Source: Hymenobacter volaticus (GTDB lineage: Bacteria > Bacteroidota > Bacteroidia > Cytophagales > Hymenobacteraceae). Taken from it: a DNA stretch of 64,000 nucleotides. The stretch spans positions 1,155,501 through 1,219,500 of the forward strand of contig NZ_CP095061.1 of the NCBI RefSeq assembly GCF_022921055.1, given 5' to 3'. Under the pieces are notes generated by a model. The model saw only the letters and a list, made by a program, of their open reading frames with translations, searched no databases and was not told the origin of the DNA. Shown piece after piece: positions 39,108 through 49,889 of this stretch; the first letter of the stretch is position 1; each line of letters starts with the position of its first letter. The position numbers and the translations under genes were made by a program.

Positions 39108-40652
39108 CTACTTCATTTGCAAGAATTTGCGCTTCATTATGTCTTGCACGGGCGTGTTGGTAATCTTGCTATCCAACCACGAAACGATATCCAAATAAAG
39201 GAAGGGCCGGTTTTCGAAGGGGTTGGCTGCAATGACAATCAGCTTCTCGCGGAGCGCGATAAAGGCCTCACGTACTTGGTGCGGCGCAATGTTGCCCACG
39301 TTGCGCAGAAACCGAAATATCTCCACTTGCATGGGCTGCTGGTCGTCCATCATACCCAAGAAGCGGTACACAGACCGGACCTGATATTCGAGGCTAGCAT
39401 CTTCGCCGGCTTCGTAGTGCGCAATCAGGTTGAGGATGCGGGCGAAGCACTGCAAGTCTTCGCGCAAACTCAAATCTTTTTGTTGGATGATGAGGTTCAA
39501 ATACTCAATGGCCTTTTGGTATTGGCCACTGCCAAAGTAGAGGCTGGCTATCTTATAATAGAACACCAATGTGCGGTGCATATCCAACTGCGACTTGTAG
39601 TGTTCCAGGTTGTCTAACAACTCCGGAATAATTTCCAGGCCTTCGGTGAAGCGGCCTTCCAAGAAGTAGGCGTTGATTTTATTGGTGTAAATGTACTGAA
39701 ACAGCAGAATTTCGGTGTTGGGGCTGCTGCGCCGGGTTTGGTTGGCGCTAAATTCTTCCAGCGTCTTAAGCACCTCCATAAATTTGCTGTAATACAGCAT
39801 ATTGTACAGAGTGGCCAGTAGGTTGTGCAGGCCCTTTATATAAAGCATGGTCTGCAAATCCTTCATATGCGGGGCTTGCTCAAACAAGTCCACCCACTTT
39901 TGCGCATAGCGGTAGCAGGCCCGGAAATCCTGGTTGAGCGTGTAGTACCACACGTGCGCCTGGTAGTAGTATAGCTTCTCGAAAAAGCCGCCCTTGCTGT
40001 CTTCAAAAGGCGGTAGGTTGTCCCGAAAGAAGGCGGTAATCCGCTCGTGGTCGGCGCGGTTGCGGGCGTGACCAGCCTTTAAGTACAGCCCATAGAGGCG
40101 CAACGAGGCATTGGAAAGCGCGTGCATTTTGCCCAAATGCTCGACCGTGTCTACGGCCTCGGTAGCCAACGTTTCGGCGCGGTCTTTTATACTGCGCGTG
40201 ATGTACTGGCTTTCGATGAGCTTCTCAAAATCTAGCGCCAGCAGCACGATGTGCGGCATTTCCACCTGCCGAGCGGCCACTTTCACCTTCTCCAGCATGC
40301 GTAGGCTTTGCTGGTAGAAGCCCTTGTTGTAGAGCACCCGCGCATAATCGAGCTGCTCGTGCAGTTGAATGTCGGGGTTCTGGCCAGCGTGGTAGACCCG
40401 CAGGCTGGAGAGGAGCTGCTTATAGAGGTTGGCTTTCAGGTTGGCGAGCTGCACCCGCTTGAGCGTCGGGACTTGCACGAGTATCTGCGTCTCATCATAG
40501 GTTTCTAGCGCCTCCAAGGCGTCGAAAAGTTGAAGGAACTTCAGGTCTTCGGAGGAACCTTGCCGGTTGGTAAAAAGCCGGAAATGGCGCTTTTCGGAGC
40601 GAGTAAGAGACTTTATTAACTGAAAAATGGGCTCTGTACTACGGTTGGGCAT
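39108..40652 (-). CDS. TPR-like helical-repeat hypothetical protein
   Basis: 514 residues, cytoplasmic, starting MPNRSTEPIFQLIKSLTRSEKRHFRLFTNRQG. From about residue 95 the sequence is a run of helical hairpins with TPR-like spacing (YARVLYNKGFYQQSLRMLEKVKVAA; IASLYFGSGQYQKAIEYLNLIIQQKDL). This is a recurring Bacteroidota-specific family with no known function that I can name. It diverges from leuA; the shared upstream region is only 177 bp. Confidence 0.7.
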   Translation of the reverse strand: MPNRSTEPIFQLIKSLTRSEKRHFRLFTNRQGSSEDLKFLQLFDALEALETYDETQILVQVPTLKRVQLANLKANLYKQLLSSLRVYHAGQNPDIQLHEQLDYARVLYNKGFYQQSLRMLEKVKVAARQVEMPHIVLLALDFEKLIESQYITRSIKDRAETLATEAVDTVEHLGKMHALSNASLRLYGLYLKAGHARNRADHERITAFFRDNLPPFEDSKGGFFEKLYYYQAHVWYYTLNQDFRACYRYAQKWVDLFEQAPHMKDLQTMLYIKGLHNLLATLYNMLYYSKFMEVLKTLEEFSANQTRRSSPNTEILLFQYIYTNKINAYFLEGRFTEGLEIIPELLDNLEHYKSQLDMHRTLVFYYKIASLYFGSGQYQKAIEYLNLIIQQKDLSLREDLQCFARILNLIAHYEAGEDASLEYQVRSVYRFLGMMDDQQPMQVEIFRFLRNVGNIAPHQVREAFIALREKLIVIAANPFENRPFLYLDIVSWLDSKITNTPVQDIMKRKFLQMK

Positions 40653-40829
40653 CGTAAGAAATTATTCGTTAAACTACTGGTAAATAGATAGTTAAATTCA
40701 ATATAAGAGAAGTTGGAAATAGTAGAACTAGACAAAGAGCAGTTTACAAGGGGACATAGAACACGGTACTTAGATCAATAATCAACACCTCGTTCCAGTT
40801 GACAAGGCTGTTTACAAGACTATTGTAGC

Positions 40830-41996
40830 ATGGCGCATCAGCAAATACAAATCTTTGATACTACGCTCCGCGACGGCGAACAAGTGCCGGGCTGCAAGCT
40901 AAACAGGGAAGAGAAACTTGTTATTGCCCGACAGCTAGAACTACTCGGCGTCGACGTAATTGAAGCCGGTTTCCCCGTTTCCAGCCCCGGCGACTTTGCC
41001 GCTGTGCAGGCCATAGCCGCTCAAACCCGCGAGGCTACCGTATGCGGCCTGTCCCGCGCCGTTGAAAACGACATCCGCGTAGCCGCTGAGGCGCTGCAAA
41101 AGGCCCGTTACCCCCGCATCCACACCGGCATCGGCACTTCCGACGTGCACATCCTGCACAAACTCTGCACCACCCGCGAAGACGTACTGGCGCGGGCAGT
41201 AGCCGCCGTAAAGCTCGCGAAAAGCTTCGTGGAAGATGTGGAATTCTACGCCGAAGACGCCGGCCGCACAGACAACGAGTTTTTAGCCCGCGTGTGTGAG
41301 GCGGCCATCAAGGCCGGCGCTACCGTCCTCAACATCCCCGATACCACCGGTTACTGCTTGCCGCAGGAGTACGGTGCCAAAATCAAGTTTCTCCACGAGA
41401 ACGTGACGGGCATTCAGAACGTGCGCCTCTCTACGCACTGCCACAACGACTTGGGGCTGGCTACGGCCAACTCTATTGCGGGCGTAATGAACGGCGCCCG
41501 CCAGATTGAATGCACCATCAATGGGGTAGGGGAGCGGGCCGGCAATACGGCGCTTGAAGAAGTGGTGATGATTTTGCGTCAGCACCCGTACCTCAACCTT
41601 GATACCCGCATCAACACCCGCCTGCTGGCCGAAACTTCTGCCATGGTGTCGCACCTCATGACCATGCCGGTGCAGCCTAATAAGGCAATTGTAGGTTCTA
41701 ATGCGTTTTCGCATTCCAGCGGCATCCACCAAGACGGCATCATTAAGCACCGCGAAACCTACGAAATTATCGACCCCAAAGAAGTGGGCGTCGCCGATTC
41801 TTCGATTGTGCTCACGGCTCGTTCGGGCCGCGCGGCGCTGGCCTATCGGCTTCAGAAAATCGGTTATGACTTCGAGAAAATCACGCTCAATAAAGCCTAC
41901 GCCTGCTTCCTCCAATTAGCCGACCGCAAGCGGGAGGTGGTTGACGAGGATTTGCACGCCTTGGTAGAACAGGAAAAACTGGTAGCAGTCAACTAA
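40830..41996 (+). CDS. leuA: 2-Isopropylmalate synthase, short form lacking the regulatory domain
   Basis: 388 residues. First committed step of leucine synthesis: acetyl-CoA plus 2-oxoisovalerate to 2-isopropylmalate. TIM-barrel motifs [18 protein letters not shown] (residues 8-25), metal-site [15 protein letters not shown], and [18 protein letters not shown] are all present. It ends shortly after the barrel and subdomain I, so the C-terminal ~100+ residue LeuA dimer domain that binds leucine in longer homologues is missing. That suggests weaker or different feedback control; control may instead be at transcription. leuC starts 1 bp after the stop. Confidence 0.93.
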   Translation: MAHQQIQIFDTTLRDGEQVPGCKLNREEKLVIARQLELLGVDVIEAGFPVSSPGDFAAVQAIAAQTREATVCGLSRAVENDIRVAAEALQKARYPRIHTGIGTSDVHILHKLCTTREDVLARAVAAVKLAKSFVEDVEFYAEDAGRTDNEFLARVCEAAIKAGATVLNIPDTTGYCLPQEYGAKIKFLHENVTGIQNVRLSTHCHNDLGLATANSIAGVMNGARQIECTINGVGERAGNTALEEVVMILRQHPYLNLDTRINTRLLAETSAMVSHLMTMPVQPNKAIVGSNAFSHSSGIHQDGIIKHRETYEIIDPKEVGVADSSIVLTARSGRAALAYRLQKIGYDFEKITLNKAYACFLQLADRKREVVDEDLHALVEQEKLVAVN

Positions 41997-41997
41997 C

Positions 41998-43392
41998 ATG
42001 GCCAAGTCCTTATTTGATAAAATTTGGGATGCGCACGTGGTAAAAACCGCGCCAGGCGGCTTGGATATTGTGTACATCGACCGGCACCTGATTCATGAGG
42101 TGACTAGCCCGCAGGCGTTCGACGAACTCGAAGCCCGCAACCTGCCGCTCTATCGCCCCAACCGCATTCTGGCTACCGCCGACCACAACGTTCCGACGCG
42201 CAACCAGCACCTCCCCATCGAGGAGCCGCTGTCCCGTTCGCAGGTGGATAAGCTGACCGCGAACTGCGAAAAGTACGGCGTAGAGCTGTATGGCTTGGGC
42301 CACGCCCGCCAGGGCATCGTGCACGTAATCGGGCCGGAGTTGGGTTTGACGTTGCCCGGCGCTACCATCGTGTGCGGCGACAGCCACACCTCCACGCACG
42401 GCGCGTTTGGCGCGGTGGCGTTTGGTATTGGTACTAGCCAGGTGGCGCAGGTAATGGCTACGCAGTGCTTGCTGCTGAGCCGCCCGAAGCGCATGCGTAT
42501 TACTGTCGATGGCGAGTTGCGCCGCGGCGTGACGGCCAAAGACCTGATTCTCTATATTATCTCGCAGCTCGGTACCGGTGGTGCCACGGGCTATTTTGTT
42601 GAATACGCGGGTAGTGCTGTGCGCGGCCTGAGCATGGAAGGCCGGATGACGGTCTGCAACATGAGCATCGAAATGGGGGCGCGCGGCGGCCTTATTGCCC
42701 CCGATGCTACTACGTTTGCCTATGTGGAGGGCCGCGCCTACGCCCCGAAGGGAATTGTGTGGGAGCAGGCAGTAGCCTACTGGAAAACCCTGTATTCCGA
42801 CGATGATACGGTGTTCGACGCCGAGCACCACTTCAACGCCCGCGACATTGCCCCGATGATTACCTACGGTACCAACCCCGGTATGGGCATTGCTTTGAAC
42901 GGCAACATCCCAAGCGAGGTAGCCGCTAGCGAATCTGAGAGCTTCGATAAGTCATTGGCCTACATGGGCTTCCAGCGCGGTGAGTCGTTGTTGGGTAAGG
43001 AAATCAACTACGTGTTCATCGGCAGCTGCACCAACTCGCGCATCGAGGATTTGCGGGCGGTGGCGGCTTACGTGCAGGGCAAGCAAAAGGCCAAGCACGT
43101 AGAGGCCATCATCGTGCCGGGTTCCAAGCAGGTTGAGCAGCAAGCCATTTCAGAAGGCTTAGACAAGATTCTGGCCGAAGCTGGCTTTGAATTGCGGGAG
43201 CCTGGTTGCAGTGCTTGCCTGGCCATGAACGAGGACAAGATTCCGGCCGGTGCGTATTGCGTGGCCACGTCCAACCGCAACTTTGAAGGCCGCCAGGGGC
43301 CCGGCTCGCGCACGTTGCTGGCCTCGCCGCTGGTAGCGGCCATCACGGCTGTGCAAGGCCGCATTGTCGACATCACGCAGTACTTAAACTAA
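41998..43392 (+). CDS. leuC: 3-Isopropylmalate dehydratase large subunit
   Basis: 464 residues. Isomerises 2- to 3-isopropylmalate with LeuD. Aconitase family signatures: [43 protein letters not shown] and [17 protein letters not shown], which supply the three Cys that bind the [4Fe-4S] cluster. Start [21 protein letters not shown] is normal. Tight spacing to leuA and leuD shows one transcript. Confidence 0.96.
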   Translation: MAKSLFDKIWDAHVVKTAPGGLDIVYIDRHLIHEVTSPQAFDELEARNLPLYRPNRILATADHNVPTRNQHLPIEEPLSRSQVDKLTANCEKYGVELYGLGHARQGIVHVIGPELGLTLPGATIVCGDSHTSTHGAFGAVAFGIGTSQVAQVMATQCLLLSRPKRMRITVDGELRRGVTAKDLILYIISQLGTGGATGYFVEYAGSAVRGLSMEGRMTVCNMSIEMGARGGLIAPDATTFAYVEGRAYAPKGIVWEQAVAYWKTLYSDDDTVFDAEHHFNARDIAPMITYGTNPGMGIALNGNIPSEVAASESESFDKSLAYMGFQRGESLLGKEINYVFIGSCTNSRIEDLRAVAAYVQGKQKAKHVEAIIVPGSKQVEQQAISEGLDKILAEAGFELREPGCSACLAMNEDKIPAGAYCVATSNRNFEGRQGPGSRTLLASPLVAAITAVQGRIVDITQYLN

Positions 43393-43407
43393 GCGCCGCC
43401 GACAGCC

Positions 43408-44004
43408 ATGGAAAAGTTTCAGACCCTACACTCCAGCGCGGTACCGCTGCCACTCGAAAACATCGACACGGACCAGATTATTCCGGCCCGTTTCCTGAAA
43501 GCCACCACGAGGGAGGGCTTCGGCGAGAACCTGTTTCGTGACTGGCGCTGCAACGCCGACGGAACGCCGAAGCCCAACTTCGTGCTCAATGACGCGCGCT
43601 ACAGCGGCCAGATTCTGCTAGCGGGCAAGAACTTTGGGTGTGGTTCCAGCCGGGAGCACGCCGCGTGGGCCCTCTACGATGCCGGTTTCCGGGTGGTGAT
43701 TTCCAGCTACTTCGCCGACATCTTCCGCGGCAACGCCCTGAACACCGGGCTGCTGCCGCTGCAAGTAACCGACGCCGAATTAAGCAGCCTGTTTGCCTTG
43801 GTGGAGCAGGACGCCGACACGCAATTTGTGGTGAACCTGCCCGAGCAAACTCTGCACGTGCCGGCCACCAACCAAACAATTCACTTCGATATCGACCCCT
43901 ATAAAAAGGAATGCCTGATTAATGGGTACGACGACATCGATTTTCTAGTAAGTCAGAAACAGGCCATCGAAGCCTACGAACAAAGCAGAACATGGGCATG
44001 GTAA
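43408..44004 (+). CDS. leuD: 3-Isopropylmalate dehydratase small subunit
   Basis: 198 residues. Carries [18 protein letters not shown] and the swivel-domain substrate loop [18 protein letters not shown]. Partner of LeuC. 15 bp after leuC; its last codons overlap the leuB start. Confidence 0.96.
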   Translation: MEKFQTLHSSAVPLPLENIDTDQIIPARFLKATTREGFGENLFRDWRCNADGTPKPNFVLNDARYSGQILLAGKNFGCGSSREHAAWALYDAGFRVVISSYFADIFRGNALNTGLLPLQVTDAELSSLFALVEQDADTQFVVNLPEQTLHVPATNQTIHFDIDPYKKECLINGYDDIDFLVSQKQAIEAYEQSRTWAW

Positions 44005-45116
44005 GCAAGAAAATAGCGGTATTGCCCGGCGACGGTATCGGGCCGGAGGTGTGTAGACAGGCGGTGAAGGTGCTACAGGCCGTAGCTGAGCGTTTCGGCC
44101 ATCGGTTCGAGATGCGCAACCATCTGATGGGCGCGTGCGCCATCGATGCCACCGGCGACCCACTGCCCGAAGCCACCCTCACTGCTTGCCGCGAGGCCGA
44201 CGCCGTTCTGCTAGGCGCCATTGGCGACCCGAAATACGACAACGACCCATCTGCCAAGGTGCGCCCCGAACAGGGTTTGCTGCGCCTGCGCAAGTCGTTG
44301 GGCTTGTATGCCAACATCCGCCCCGTTACGGCCTACGACGTGCTGCTGAACCACTCGCCCCTGAAGCGGGAGCGGATTCAGGGCACCGACATGGTCATCT
44401 TCCGCGAGCTAACCGGCGGCATCTACTTCGGGGAGAAAGGCCGCACCGCCGATGGCACCGGCGCCTACGACCACTGCACCTACAGCCGCGACGAGATTCT
44501 GCGCATTGCGCACCTCGCCTTTAAAGCCGCTGCGGGCCGCCGCCAAAAGCTGACGCTAGTTGACAAAGCCAACGTGCTGGAAACCTCCCGCCTCTGGCGC
44601 GAAGTGGTCCGCGAAATGGCCGCCCAATACCCCGAAGTGGAGGTGGATTACCTGTTCGTGGACAACGCCGCCATGCAGATTATTCTGAACCCCACGCAGT
44701 TCGACGTGATTCTGACCGAGAATATGTTCGGCGACATCATTTCCGATGAAGCCTCGGTCATTGCCGGTTCCATGGGCTTGTTGCCCTCGGCCTCGGTAGG
44801 GGCGGAAGTGGCCTTGTTCGAGCCCATCCACGGTTCGTATCCGCAGGCGAAGGGCAAAGGCATTGCCAACCCCATTGCCGCTATTCTCTCGGCGGCCATG
44901 CTGCTGGAGCACCTGGAGTTGAACACGGAAGCCGCCATGGTGCGCGAGGCCGTGGACGAAGCCCTGCACAACGGTATCCTGACCCAAGAACTCAGCCCCA
45001 ATGCTCCGTACAGCACCGAAGAAGTAGGCAGCTACATCGCCTTCTGGATTGCTGATTCCAACGAGAAGCAGTGGAACAAAAACAACGTGGAAATCGGCGC
45101 TAGCACGATTATCTAA
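43992..45116 (+). CDS. leuB: 3-Isopropylmalate dehydrogenase
   Basis: 374 residues; ATG 43992 overlaps leuD by 13 bp, with a second in-frame ATG at 43998. Oxidatively decarboxylates 3-isopropylmalate with NAD. Motifs: [31 protein letters not shown], and the NAD/metal segment [28 protein letters not shown]. The C-terminus carries a few extra residues ([11 protein letters not shown]). Last gene of the leu half; an attenuator-like leader follows. Confidence 0.95.
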   Translation: MGMVSKKIAVLPGDGIGPEVCRQAVKVLQAVAERFGHRFEMRNHLMGACAIDATGDPLPEATLTACREADAVLLGAIGDPKYDNDPSAKVRPEQGLLRLRKSLGLYANIRPVTAYDVLLNHSPLKRERIQGTDMVIFRELTGGIYFGEKGRTADGTGAYDHCTYSRDEILRIAHLAFKAAAGRRQKLTLVDKANVLETSRLWREVVREMAAQYPEVEVDYLFVDNAAMQIILNPTQFDVILTENMFGDIISDEASVIAGSMGLLPSASVGAEVALFEPIHGSYPQAKGKGIANPIAAILSAAMLLEHLELNTEAAMVREAVDEALHNGILTQELSPNAPYSTEEVGSYIAFWIADSNEKQWNKNNVEIGASTII

Positions 45117-45173
45117 CGCTTCAAAAGCCCGTCATGCTGCGCCTCCGCCCAACACGACGACCCCGATGACCCC

Positions 45174-45233
45174 ATGAATAAGAACCTGCTGCTGGTGATT
45201 ATAGTGATTATTCCTTGCCTCGCGGGCGCATAG
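45174..45233 (+). CDS. Putative ilv leader peptide (19 codons, nine consecutive branched-chain codons)
   Basis: Short frame ATG 45174 to TAG 45231-45233, encoding MNKNLLLVIIVIIPCLAGA. Residues 5-13 are Leu-Leu-Leu-Val-Ile-Ile-Val-Ile-Ile, exactly the amino acids made by the downstream genes; one Ile uses the rare codon ATA. It is followed 22 bp later by a terminator hairpin and then ilvE. The ilvGMEDA leader peptide of enterobacteria has the same character (runs of Leu, Val, Ile then Pro-Pro-Cys). The ribosome would stall here when Leu-, Val- or Ile-tRNA is short. Translation is inferred. Confidence 0.65.
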   Translation: MNKNLLLVIIVIIPCLAGA

Positions 45234-45255
45234 GAACAGCTTTTTGTATCTCGAC

Positions 45256-45292
45256 AAAAGCCTTTCTAAGCCCCGCGCTCAGGAAGGCTTTT
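45256..45292 (+). terminator. Terminator hairpin of the ilv attenuator
   Basis: 12-bp stem with one wobble pair and a 13-nt loop, followed by T-rich CTTTT; 34 bp before the ilvE start. Confidence 0.75.
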
Positions 45293-45326
45293 CTTTTGGC
45301 TTCTCTTCTTCTCAAGTTCCACACGC

Positions 45327-46232
45327 ATGTATTTCAATCCCGACACTCTCGCTTTTGTAGACGGCGAGTTCGTGAAAGCCGATCAAGCGCAGGTTAGCTC
45401 GTATGCGCAGTCGCTGCACTATGGCTATGCTGTTTTTGAGGGCATTCGGTCGTATGCTACACCGGCGGGCACGCAGATTTTCAAGGCCAAGGAGCACTAC
45501 GAGCGGCTGCAATACTCCTGCAAGTCCGTGGGGTTGCCGCTGTCTTACTCGATTGAGGAAATGACGGAAATCACCTACCGGCTGCTCGAACTTAACAACC
45601 TGTCGGATGCTTATATCCGCCCGCTGGTGTACGCTGGCACGCCCAACATGACCCTCAAGCACGCCAGCACCAGCAACCTGATGATTGCCGTGTGGGATTG
45701 GGGCAAGTACCTCGGCGACCAGTGCCTGCGCCTCAGTATCTCGCCCTACCAGCGCCCCAACCCCAACGCCGTGCCCATCGAAGCTAAAGTGTCGGGCCAC
45801 TACGTCAACTCCATTATTGCCAGCTCGGAAGCCAGAAACCGCGGCTTTGATGAAGCCCTGCTGCTGGACATGAACGGTTTCGTGGCCGAAGGACCAGGCG
45901 CCAACTTCTTCTTCGAGAAAGACGGCGAGCTGTTCACGGCGCCTCCCGGCAGCATCCTGCGCGGCATCACCCGCAACACCATCATTGATTTGGCGCGAGA
46001 AGCCGGCATCAACGTCACCGAGAAGTTCTTCACGCCCGACGAGCTGCAAGGCGCAACCGGCGCCTTCTTCACCGGCACGGCCGCCGAAGTAATCGGCATC
46101 ACTTCCATCGACGACCTGGTGTTCAGCACGCCTTACCAAGACACCCTCGGCCACGTGCTAGCCGAGCGCTACCACGCCTTGGTAACCGGCCAATCGGTGG
46201 CCCGCAGCCAAAGCCTGGAAGTGAAAGTCTAG
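45327..46232 (+). CDS. ilvE: Branched-chain amino acid aminotransferase
   Basis: 301 residues. PLP class IV transaminase making Leu, Ile and Val from their keto acids. Motifs: [18 protein letters not shown], the PLP Lys in [15 protein letters not shown], and [26 protein letters not shown]. Start [29 protein letters not shown] is typical. First gene after the attenuator. Confidence 0.96.
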   Translation: MYFNPDTLAFVDGEFVKADQAQVSSYAQSLHYGYAVFEGIRSYATPAGTQIFKAKEHYERLQYSCKSVGLPLSYSIEEMTEITYRLLELNNLSDAYIRPLVYAGTPNMTLKHASTSNLMIAVWDWGKYLGDQCLRLSISPYQRPNPNAVPIEAKVSGHYVNSIIASSEARNRGFDEALLLDMNGFVAEGPGANFFFEKDGELFTAPPGSILRGITRNTIIDLAREAGINVTEKFFTPDELQGATGAFFTGTAAEVIGITSIDDLVFSTPYQDTLGHVLAERYHALVTGQSVARSQSLEVKV

Positions 46233-46296
46233 CGCATCATCCCGATTACCGCACCGCCTCCCGTCCGCATTTCCATTCTCTGATCTAGCTCTGAAA

Positions 46297-48015
46297 ATGA
46301 TTCTCAATAAATACAGCCGCATCTACACCCAAGACGACAGCCTGCCGGCTTCTCAAGCCATGCTGATTGGCTCCGGCCTGTCGGATGCCGATTTGCGCAA
46401 GCCGTTTGTGGGCATCTGCTCCACCGGCTTCGAAGGCAATACCTGCAACATGCACCTCGACGGCCTAGCCGACGCGGTAAAGGTCGGGGTGCAGGCGCAA
46501 GGGCTGGTAGGGCTGCGGTTCAACACCATTGGGGTGAGCGACGGTATCACGAACGGTACGCCGGGCATGCGGTTCTCGCTGGTGTCGCGCGAAATCATTG
46601 CCGATTCCATTGAGGCCATGGCCGGGGCGCACAACTACGATGCCATTGCCACCGTGGTAGGCTGCGATAAGAACATGCCGGGCGCCCTGATTGCCATGGC
46701 GCGGCTCAATCGGCCGTCATTGATGGTGTACGGCGGCACGATTAAGGGCGGCAACTTCAAGGGGCAGCAACTCAACATTGTGTCGTGCTTTGAGGCGTAT
46801 GGCAAGAAATTGCAGGGGCAGATTTCCGACGAGGATTACCAGGGCATCATTCACAATGCCTGCCCTGGTCCGGGCGCGTGCGGCGGTATGTACACGGCCA
46901 ACACCATGGCGTCTGCCATTGAGGTGTTGGGCATGAGCGTGCCGTTCTCGTCGTCGTCGCCGGCCGTGAGTACAGAGAAAAACCAGGAGTGCCTGGATAC
47001 CGGCGTGTACCTGCGGCGCCTGCTGGAGCGCGACATCAAGCCCCGCGACATTCTGGTGCGCGAGGCCTTCGAGAATGCGCTGGTGATGATTACGGTGCTT
47101 GGCGGCTCTACCAACGCGGTGCTGCACCTGATTGCCATTGCCCACGCGGCCGGCGTGCACCTCACTATGGAAGACTTCCAGGAAGTCAGCAACCGGGTGC
47201 CGGTACTCGCCGACCTCAAGCCAAGCGGCAAGTACCTCATGGAAGACCTAGCTGCCCTTGGCGGCGTGCCCGCTGTGATGCGCACCCTGCTCGATGCCGG
47301 CCTGCTCCAAGGCGACCTGCTGACCGTGACCGGCCAAACCCTAGCCGAAAACCTGGCGGATGTGAAGCCGCTCGGCGCCGAGCAAGATTTGCTCCGCCCG
47401 CTCAGCAACCCCATCAAAGCCGACGGCCACATTCAGATTCTGTACGGCAACCTGGCCCCGAAAGGCGCGGTGGCCAAAATCACCGGCAAAGAAGGCTTGC
47501 GGTTTGAGGGTCCGGCCGTGGTGTTCAACTCCGAAGAAGAACTGAACGACGGCATCGTGCAAGGTAAAATCAAGGCCGGCAACGTGGTGGTGATTCGCTA
47601 CGTGGGGCCGAAAGGCGGACCCGGTATGCCGGAAATGCTGAAGCCGACTTCCGCCATCATCGGGGCCGGCCTCGGTGACAAAGTGGCCTTGATTACCGAC
47701 GGTCGGTTCTCGGGCGGTACGCACGGCTTCGTTATCGGCCACGTCTGCCCCGAGGCCTACGACGGCGGCCCGATTGCCCTGGTGGAAGATAGCGATTGGG
47801 TGGTGCTCGACGCCAGCACCAACACCATGGACGTGCAGCTAGAGCCCGCGCTGCTAGAATTGCGCCGCAGCCAGTGGCAGCGCCCGCGCCCCAACGCCAC
47901 GCAAGGAGTACTCCTGAAATATATCCGCACGGTCAGCGACGCCAGTCACGGCTGTATCACCGACTTAGACGAAAGCTATGTTAACAAACGAGCAATCAGC
48001 GCAAACCCTGCCTGA
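46297..48015 (+). CDS. ilvD: Dihydroxy-acid dehydratase
   Basis: 572 residues. Dehydrates dihydroxy acids to the keto acids of Val and Ile. Iron-sulphur Cys in [23 protein letters not shown] and [19 protein letters not shown]; also [20 protein letters not shown]. 64 bp after ilvE. Its last 38 bp overlap the start of ilvB. Confidence 0.96.
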   Translation: MILNKYSRIYTQDDSLPASQAMLIGSGLSDADLRKPFVGICSTGFEGNTCNMHLDGLADAVKVGVQAQGLVGLRFNTIGVSDGITNGTPGMRFSLVSREIIADSIEAMAGAHNYDAIATVVGCDKNMPGALIAMARLNRPSLMVYGGTIKGGNFKGQQLNIVSCFEAYGKKLQGQISDEDYQGIIHNACPGPGACGGMYTANTMASAIEVLGMSVPFSSSSPAVSTEKNQECLDTGVYLRRLLERDIKPRDILVREAFENALVMITVLGGSTNAVLHLIAIAHAAGVHLTMEDFQEVSNRVPVLADLKPSGKYLMEDLAALGGVPAVMRTLLDAGLLQGDLLTVTGQTLAENLADVKPLGAEQDLLRPLSNPIKADGHIQILYGNLAPKGAVAKITGKEGLRFEGPAVVFNSEEELNDGIVQGKIKAGNVVVIRYVGPKGGPGMPEMLKPTSAIIGAGLGDKVALITDGRFSGGTHGFVIGHVCPEAYDGGPIALVEDSDWVVLDASTNTMDVQLEPALLELRRSQWQRPRPNATQGVLLKYIRTVSDASHGCITDLDESYVNKRAISANPA

Positions 48016-49735
48016 GTTTACCGCCACGGCGGTACAGCCGGAAACGGAAACCATGACCGGCGCGGTGGCCACCTTACAGGCCCTGCTGGCGGAAGGCGTA
48101 GATACCATTTTCGGGTATCCGGGCGGGGCCATCATCCCGATTTACGACGCCCTCTACGACTTCAAAGAGCAGCTAAACCACGTGCTGGTGCGCCACGAGC
48201 AAGGCGGCATCCACGCGGCGCAGGGCTACGCGCGCTCCTCCGGCAAGGTAGGAGTGGTGTTTGCCACCTCCGGGCCGGGCGCCACCAACCTGGTAACGGG
48301 ATTGGCCGATGCCCTCATTGACAGCACGCCGCTGGTGTGCATCACGGGGCAGGTGTTCGCGCACTTGTTGGGCACCGATGCCTTTCAGGAAACCGACATC
48401 ATCAACATCACCACGCCCATCACTAAGTGGAACTACCAGGTAACCAACGCCGAGGAAATTCCGGAGGCGCTGGCCAAGGCTTTCTACATTGCCCGCAGCG
48501 GCCGGCCTGGTCCGGTGCTGATTGACATCACCAAGAACGCGCAGCAGCAAAAGCACGACTTCGCGCCGTATCAGCCCTGCACCCACATCCGCAGCTACCG
48601 ACCCAAGCCCATCGTGCGGCCCGAGTACATCCGGGAAGCGGCGGCGCTCATCAACCAAGCCAAGCGGCCGTTCGTGCTGTGGGGCCAGGGCGTGATATTG
48701 GGCAAAGCCGAGTTGGAGTTCAAAGCTTTCATCGAGAAAAGCGGTATTCCGGCGGCCTGGACCATCCTCGGGGCCGGTGCGCTGGCCTCCGACCACCCGC
48801 TGAACGTGGGCATGCTAGGGATGCACGGCAACTACGGTCCCAACGTCCTCACCAACGAGTGCGACGTGCTCATCGCCATCGGCATGCGCTTCGACGACCG
48901 GGTAACCGGCCGCCTCGACAAGTACGCCAAGCAAGCCAAGGTCATCCACCTCGACATCGACCCAACCGAAATCGACAAGAACGTGGCCACCACCGTGCCC
49001 GTGTGGGGCGACTGCAAAGAGACGCTGCCGCTTCTCACTGCCCTAGTTGATGCCAAACTGCACCCCGAATGGCACGAGCGGTTCCGGGTGCACATGGAGC
49101 AGGAAGTGGACGCGGTTATCCGCGAAGAACTATTCCCGACCAGCGAGGAACTGACCATGGGCGAAGTTATCCAGCAACTCAACGAGCTAACCGGAGGCGA
49201 GGCCATTGTGGTAACCGACGTGGGGCAGCACCAGATGGTGGCCTGCCGCTACGCCAAGCTCAACAAAACCCGCAGCAACATCACCAGCGGCGGCCTCGGC
49301 ACCATGGGTTTCGCGCTGCCGGCGGCCATCGGGGCCAAGTTCGGCACGCCGCACCGCCCGGTAGTGGCCATTATCGGCGATGGGGGCGTGCAGATGACCA
49401 TTCAGGAACTCGGCACCATCATGCAAACCGGTGTGGATGTGAAAATCATCATCCTCAACAACCGCTTCCTTGGCATGGTGCGGCAGTGGCAGGAACTCTT
49501 CAACGACCGGCGCTACTCCTTCGTCGACATTGCCAGCCCCGACTACGTGACCGTAGCCAGCGGCTATAGAATAGCCGGCAAGCGGGTAGAAGCCCGCACC
49601 GAGCTGAAGCAGTCGCTGCAACAGATGCTGGAGCACCCCGGCTCTTTCCTGCTGGAAGTCATGGTGTCGAAAGAGAACAACATCTTCCCCATGGTGCCCC
49701 AAGGGTGCAGCGTGTCGGAAATCCGGCTTAAATGA
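47978..49735 (+). CDS. ilvB: Acetolactate synthase large subunit
   Basis: 585 residues, start overlapping ilvD in another frame. TPP enzyme condensing pyruvate to acetolactate or acetohydroxybutyrate. Catalytic Glu in [24 protein letters not shown]-binding [30 protein letters not shown], and FAD-binding middle. The N-terminal ~20 residues before MTGAVATLQ are an extra low-complexity leader. A palindromic repeat separates it from its regulatory subunit gene. Confidence 0.95.
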   Translation: MLTNEQSAQTLPEFTATAVQPETETMTGAVATLQALLAEGVDTIFGYPGGAIIPIYDALYDFKEQLNHVLVRHEQGGIHAAQGYARSSGKVGVVFATSGPGATNLVTGLADALIDSTPLVCITGQVFAHLLGTDAFQETDIINITTPITKWNYQVTNAEEIPEALAKAFYIARSGRPGPVLIDITKNAQQQKHDFAPYQPCTHIRSYRPKPIVRPEYIREAAALINQAKRPFVLWGQGVILGKAELEFKAFIEKSGIPAAWTILGAGALASDHPLNVGMLGMHGNYGPNVLTNECDVLIAIGMRFDDRVTGRLDKYAKQAKVIHLDIDPTEIDKNVATTVPVWGDCKETLPLLTALVDAKLHPEWHERFRVHMEQEVDAVIREELFPTSEELTMGEVIQQLNELTGGEAIVVTDVGQHQMVACRYAKLNKTRSNITSGGLGTMGFALPAAIGAKFGTPHRPVVAIIGDGGVQMTIQELGTIMQTGVDVKIIILNNRFLGMVRQWQELFNDRRYSFVDIASPDYVTVASGYRIAGKRVEARTELKQSLQQMLEHPGSFLLEVMVSKENNIFPMVPQGCSVSEIRLK

Positions 49736-49740
49736 GCGAT

Positions 49741-49872
49741 AAAAGAACGTCATGCTGAGCGCAGTGCAACGAAGCCGAAGCATCTCGCTAGTGTGGTAAA
49801 CTCCTTCTACAGCAACGATTCGAGCGAGATGCTTCGACTACGCCTCCAGCTCCGCTCAGCATGACGTTCCTT
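49741..49872. repeat. Dispersed palindromic repeat, copy 2 (between ilvB and ilvN)
   Basis: Left arm AAAAGAACGTCATGCTGAGC from 49741, including GAAGCATCTCGC; right arm GCGAGATGCTTC then GCTCAGCATGACGTTC ending near 49871. Nearly perfect outer pairing with a ~30-nt centre. Starts 5 bp after the ilvB stop and ends 17 bp before ilvN. Folds into a large RNA hairpin within the operon transcript, but without a T-run. Confidence 0.9.
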
Positions 49873-49889
49873 ATAAACAGTAATCAGCC

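Larger units (their letters stand above)
45174..45297 (+). promoter_or_regulatory. Putative transcription attenuator upstream of ilvE
   Basis: Leader peptide (45174-45233) plus terminator. The terminator stem AAAAGCCTTTCT (45256-45267) pairs with AGGAAGGCTTTT (45281-45292; one G-T wobble), loop AAGCCCCGCGCTC, then CTTTT. Alternative pairing is possible between CGCGGGC at the end of the leader (45221-45227) and GCCCCGCG in the terminator loop (45270-45277, one bulge), and between TGCGCC (45138-45143) and GGCGCA (45225-45230). These give the needed mutually exclusive structures, though their energies were not calculated. Confidence 0.6.

Noticed and set aside
40799..40826. TTGACA ... TATTGT resembling an E. 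coli -35/-10 promoter before leuA
   Set aside because: It would start transcription at the leuA start codon, and this phylum uses a different promoter consensus, so the match is probably chance.
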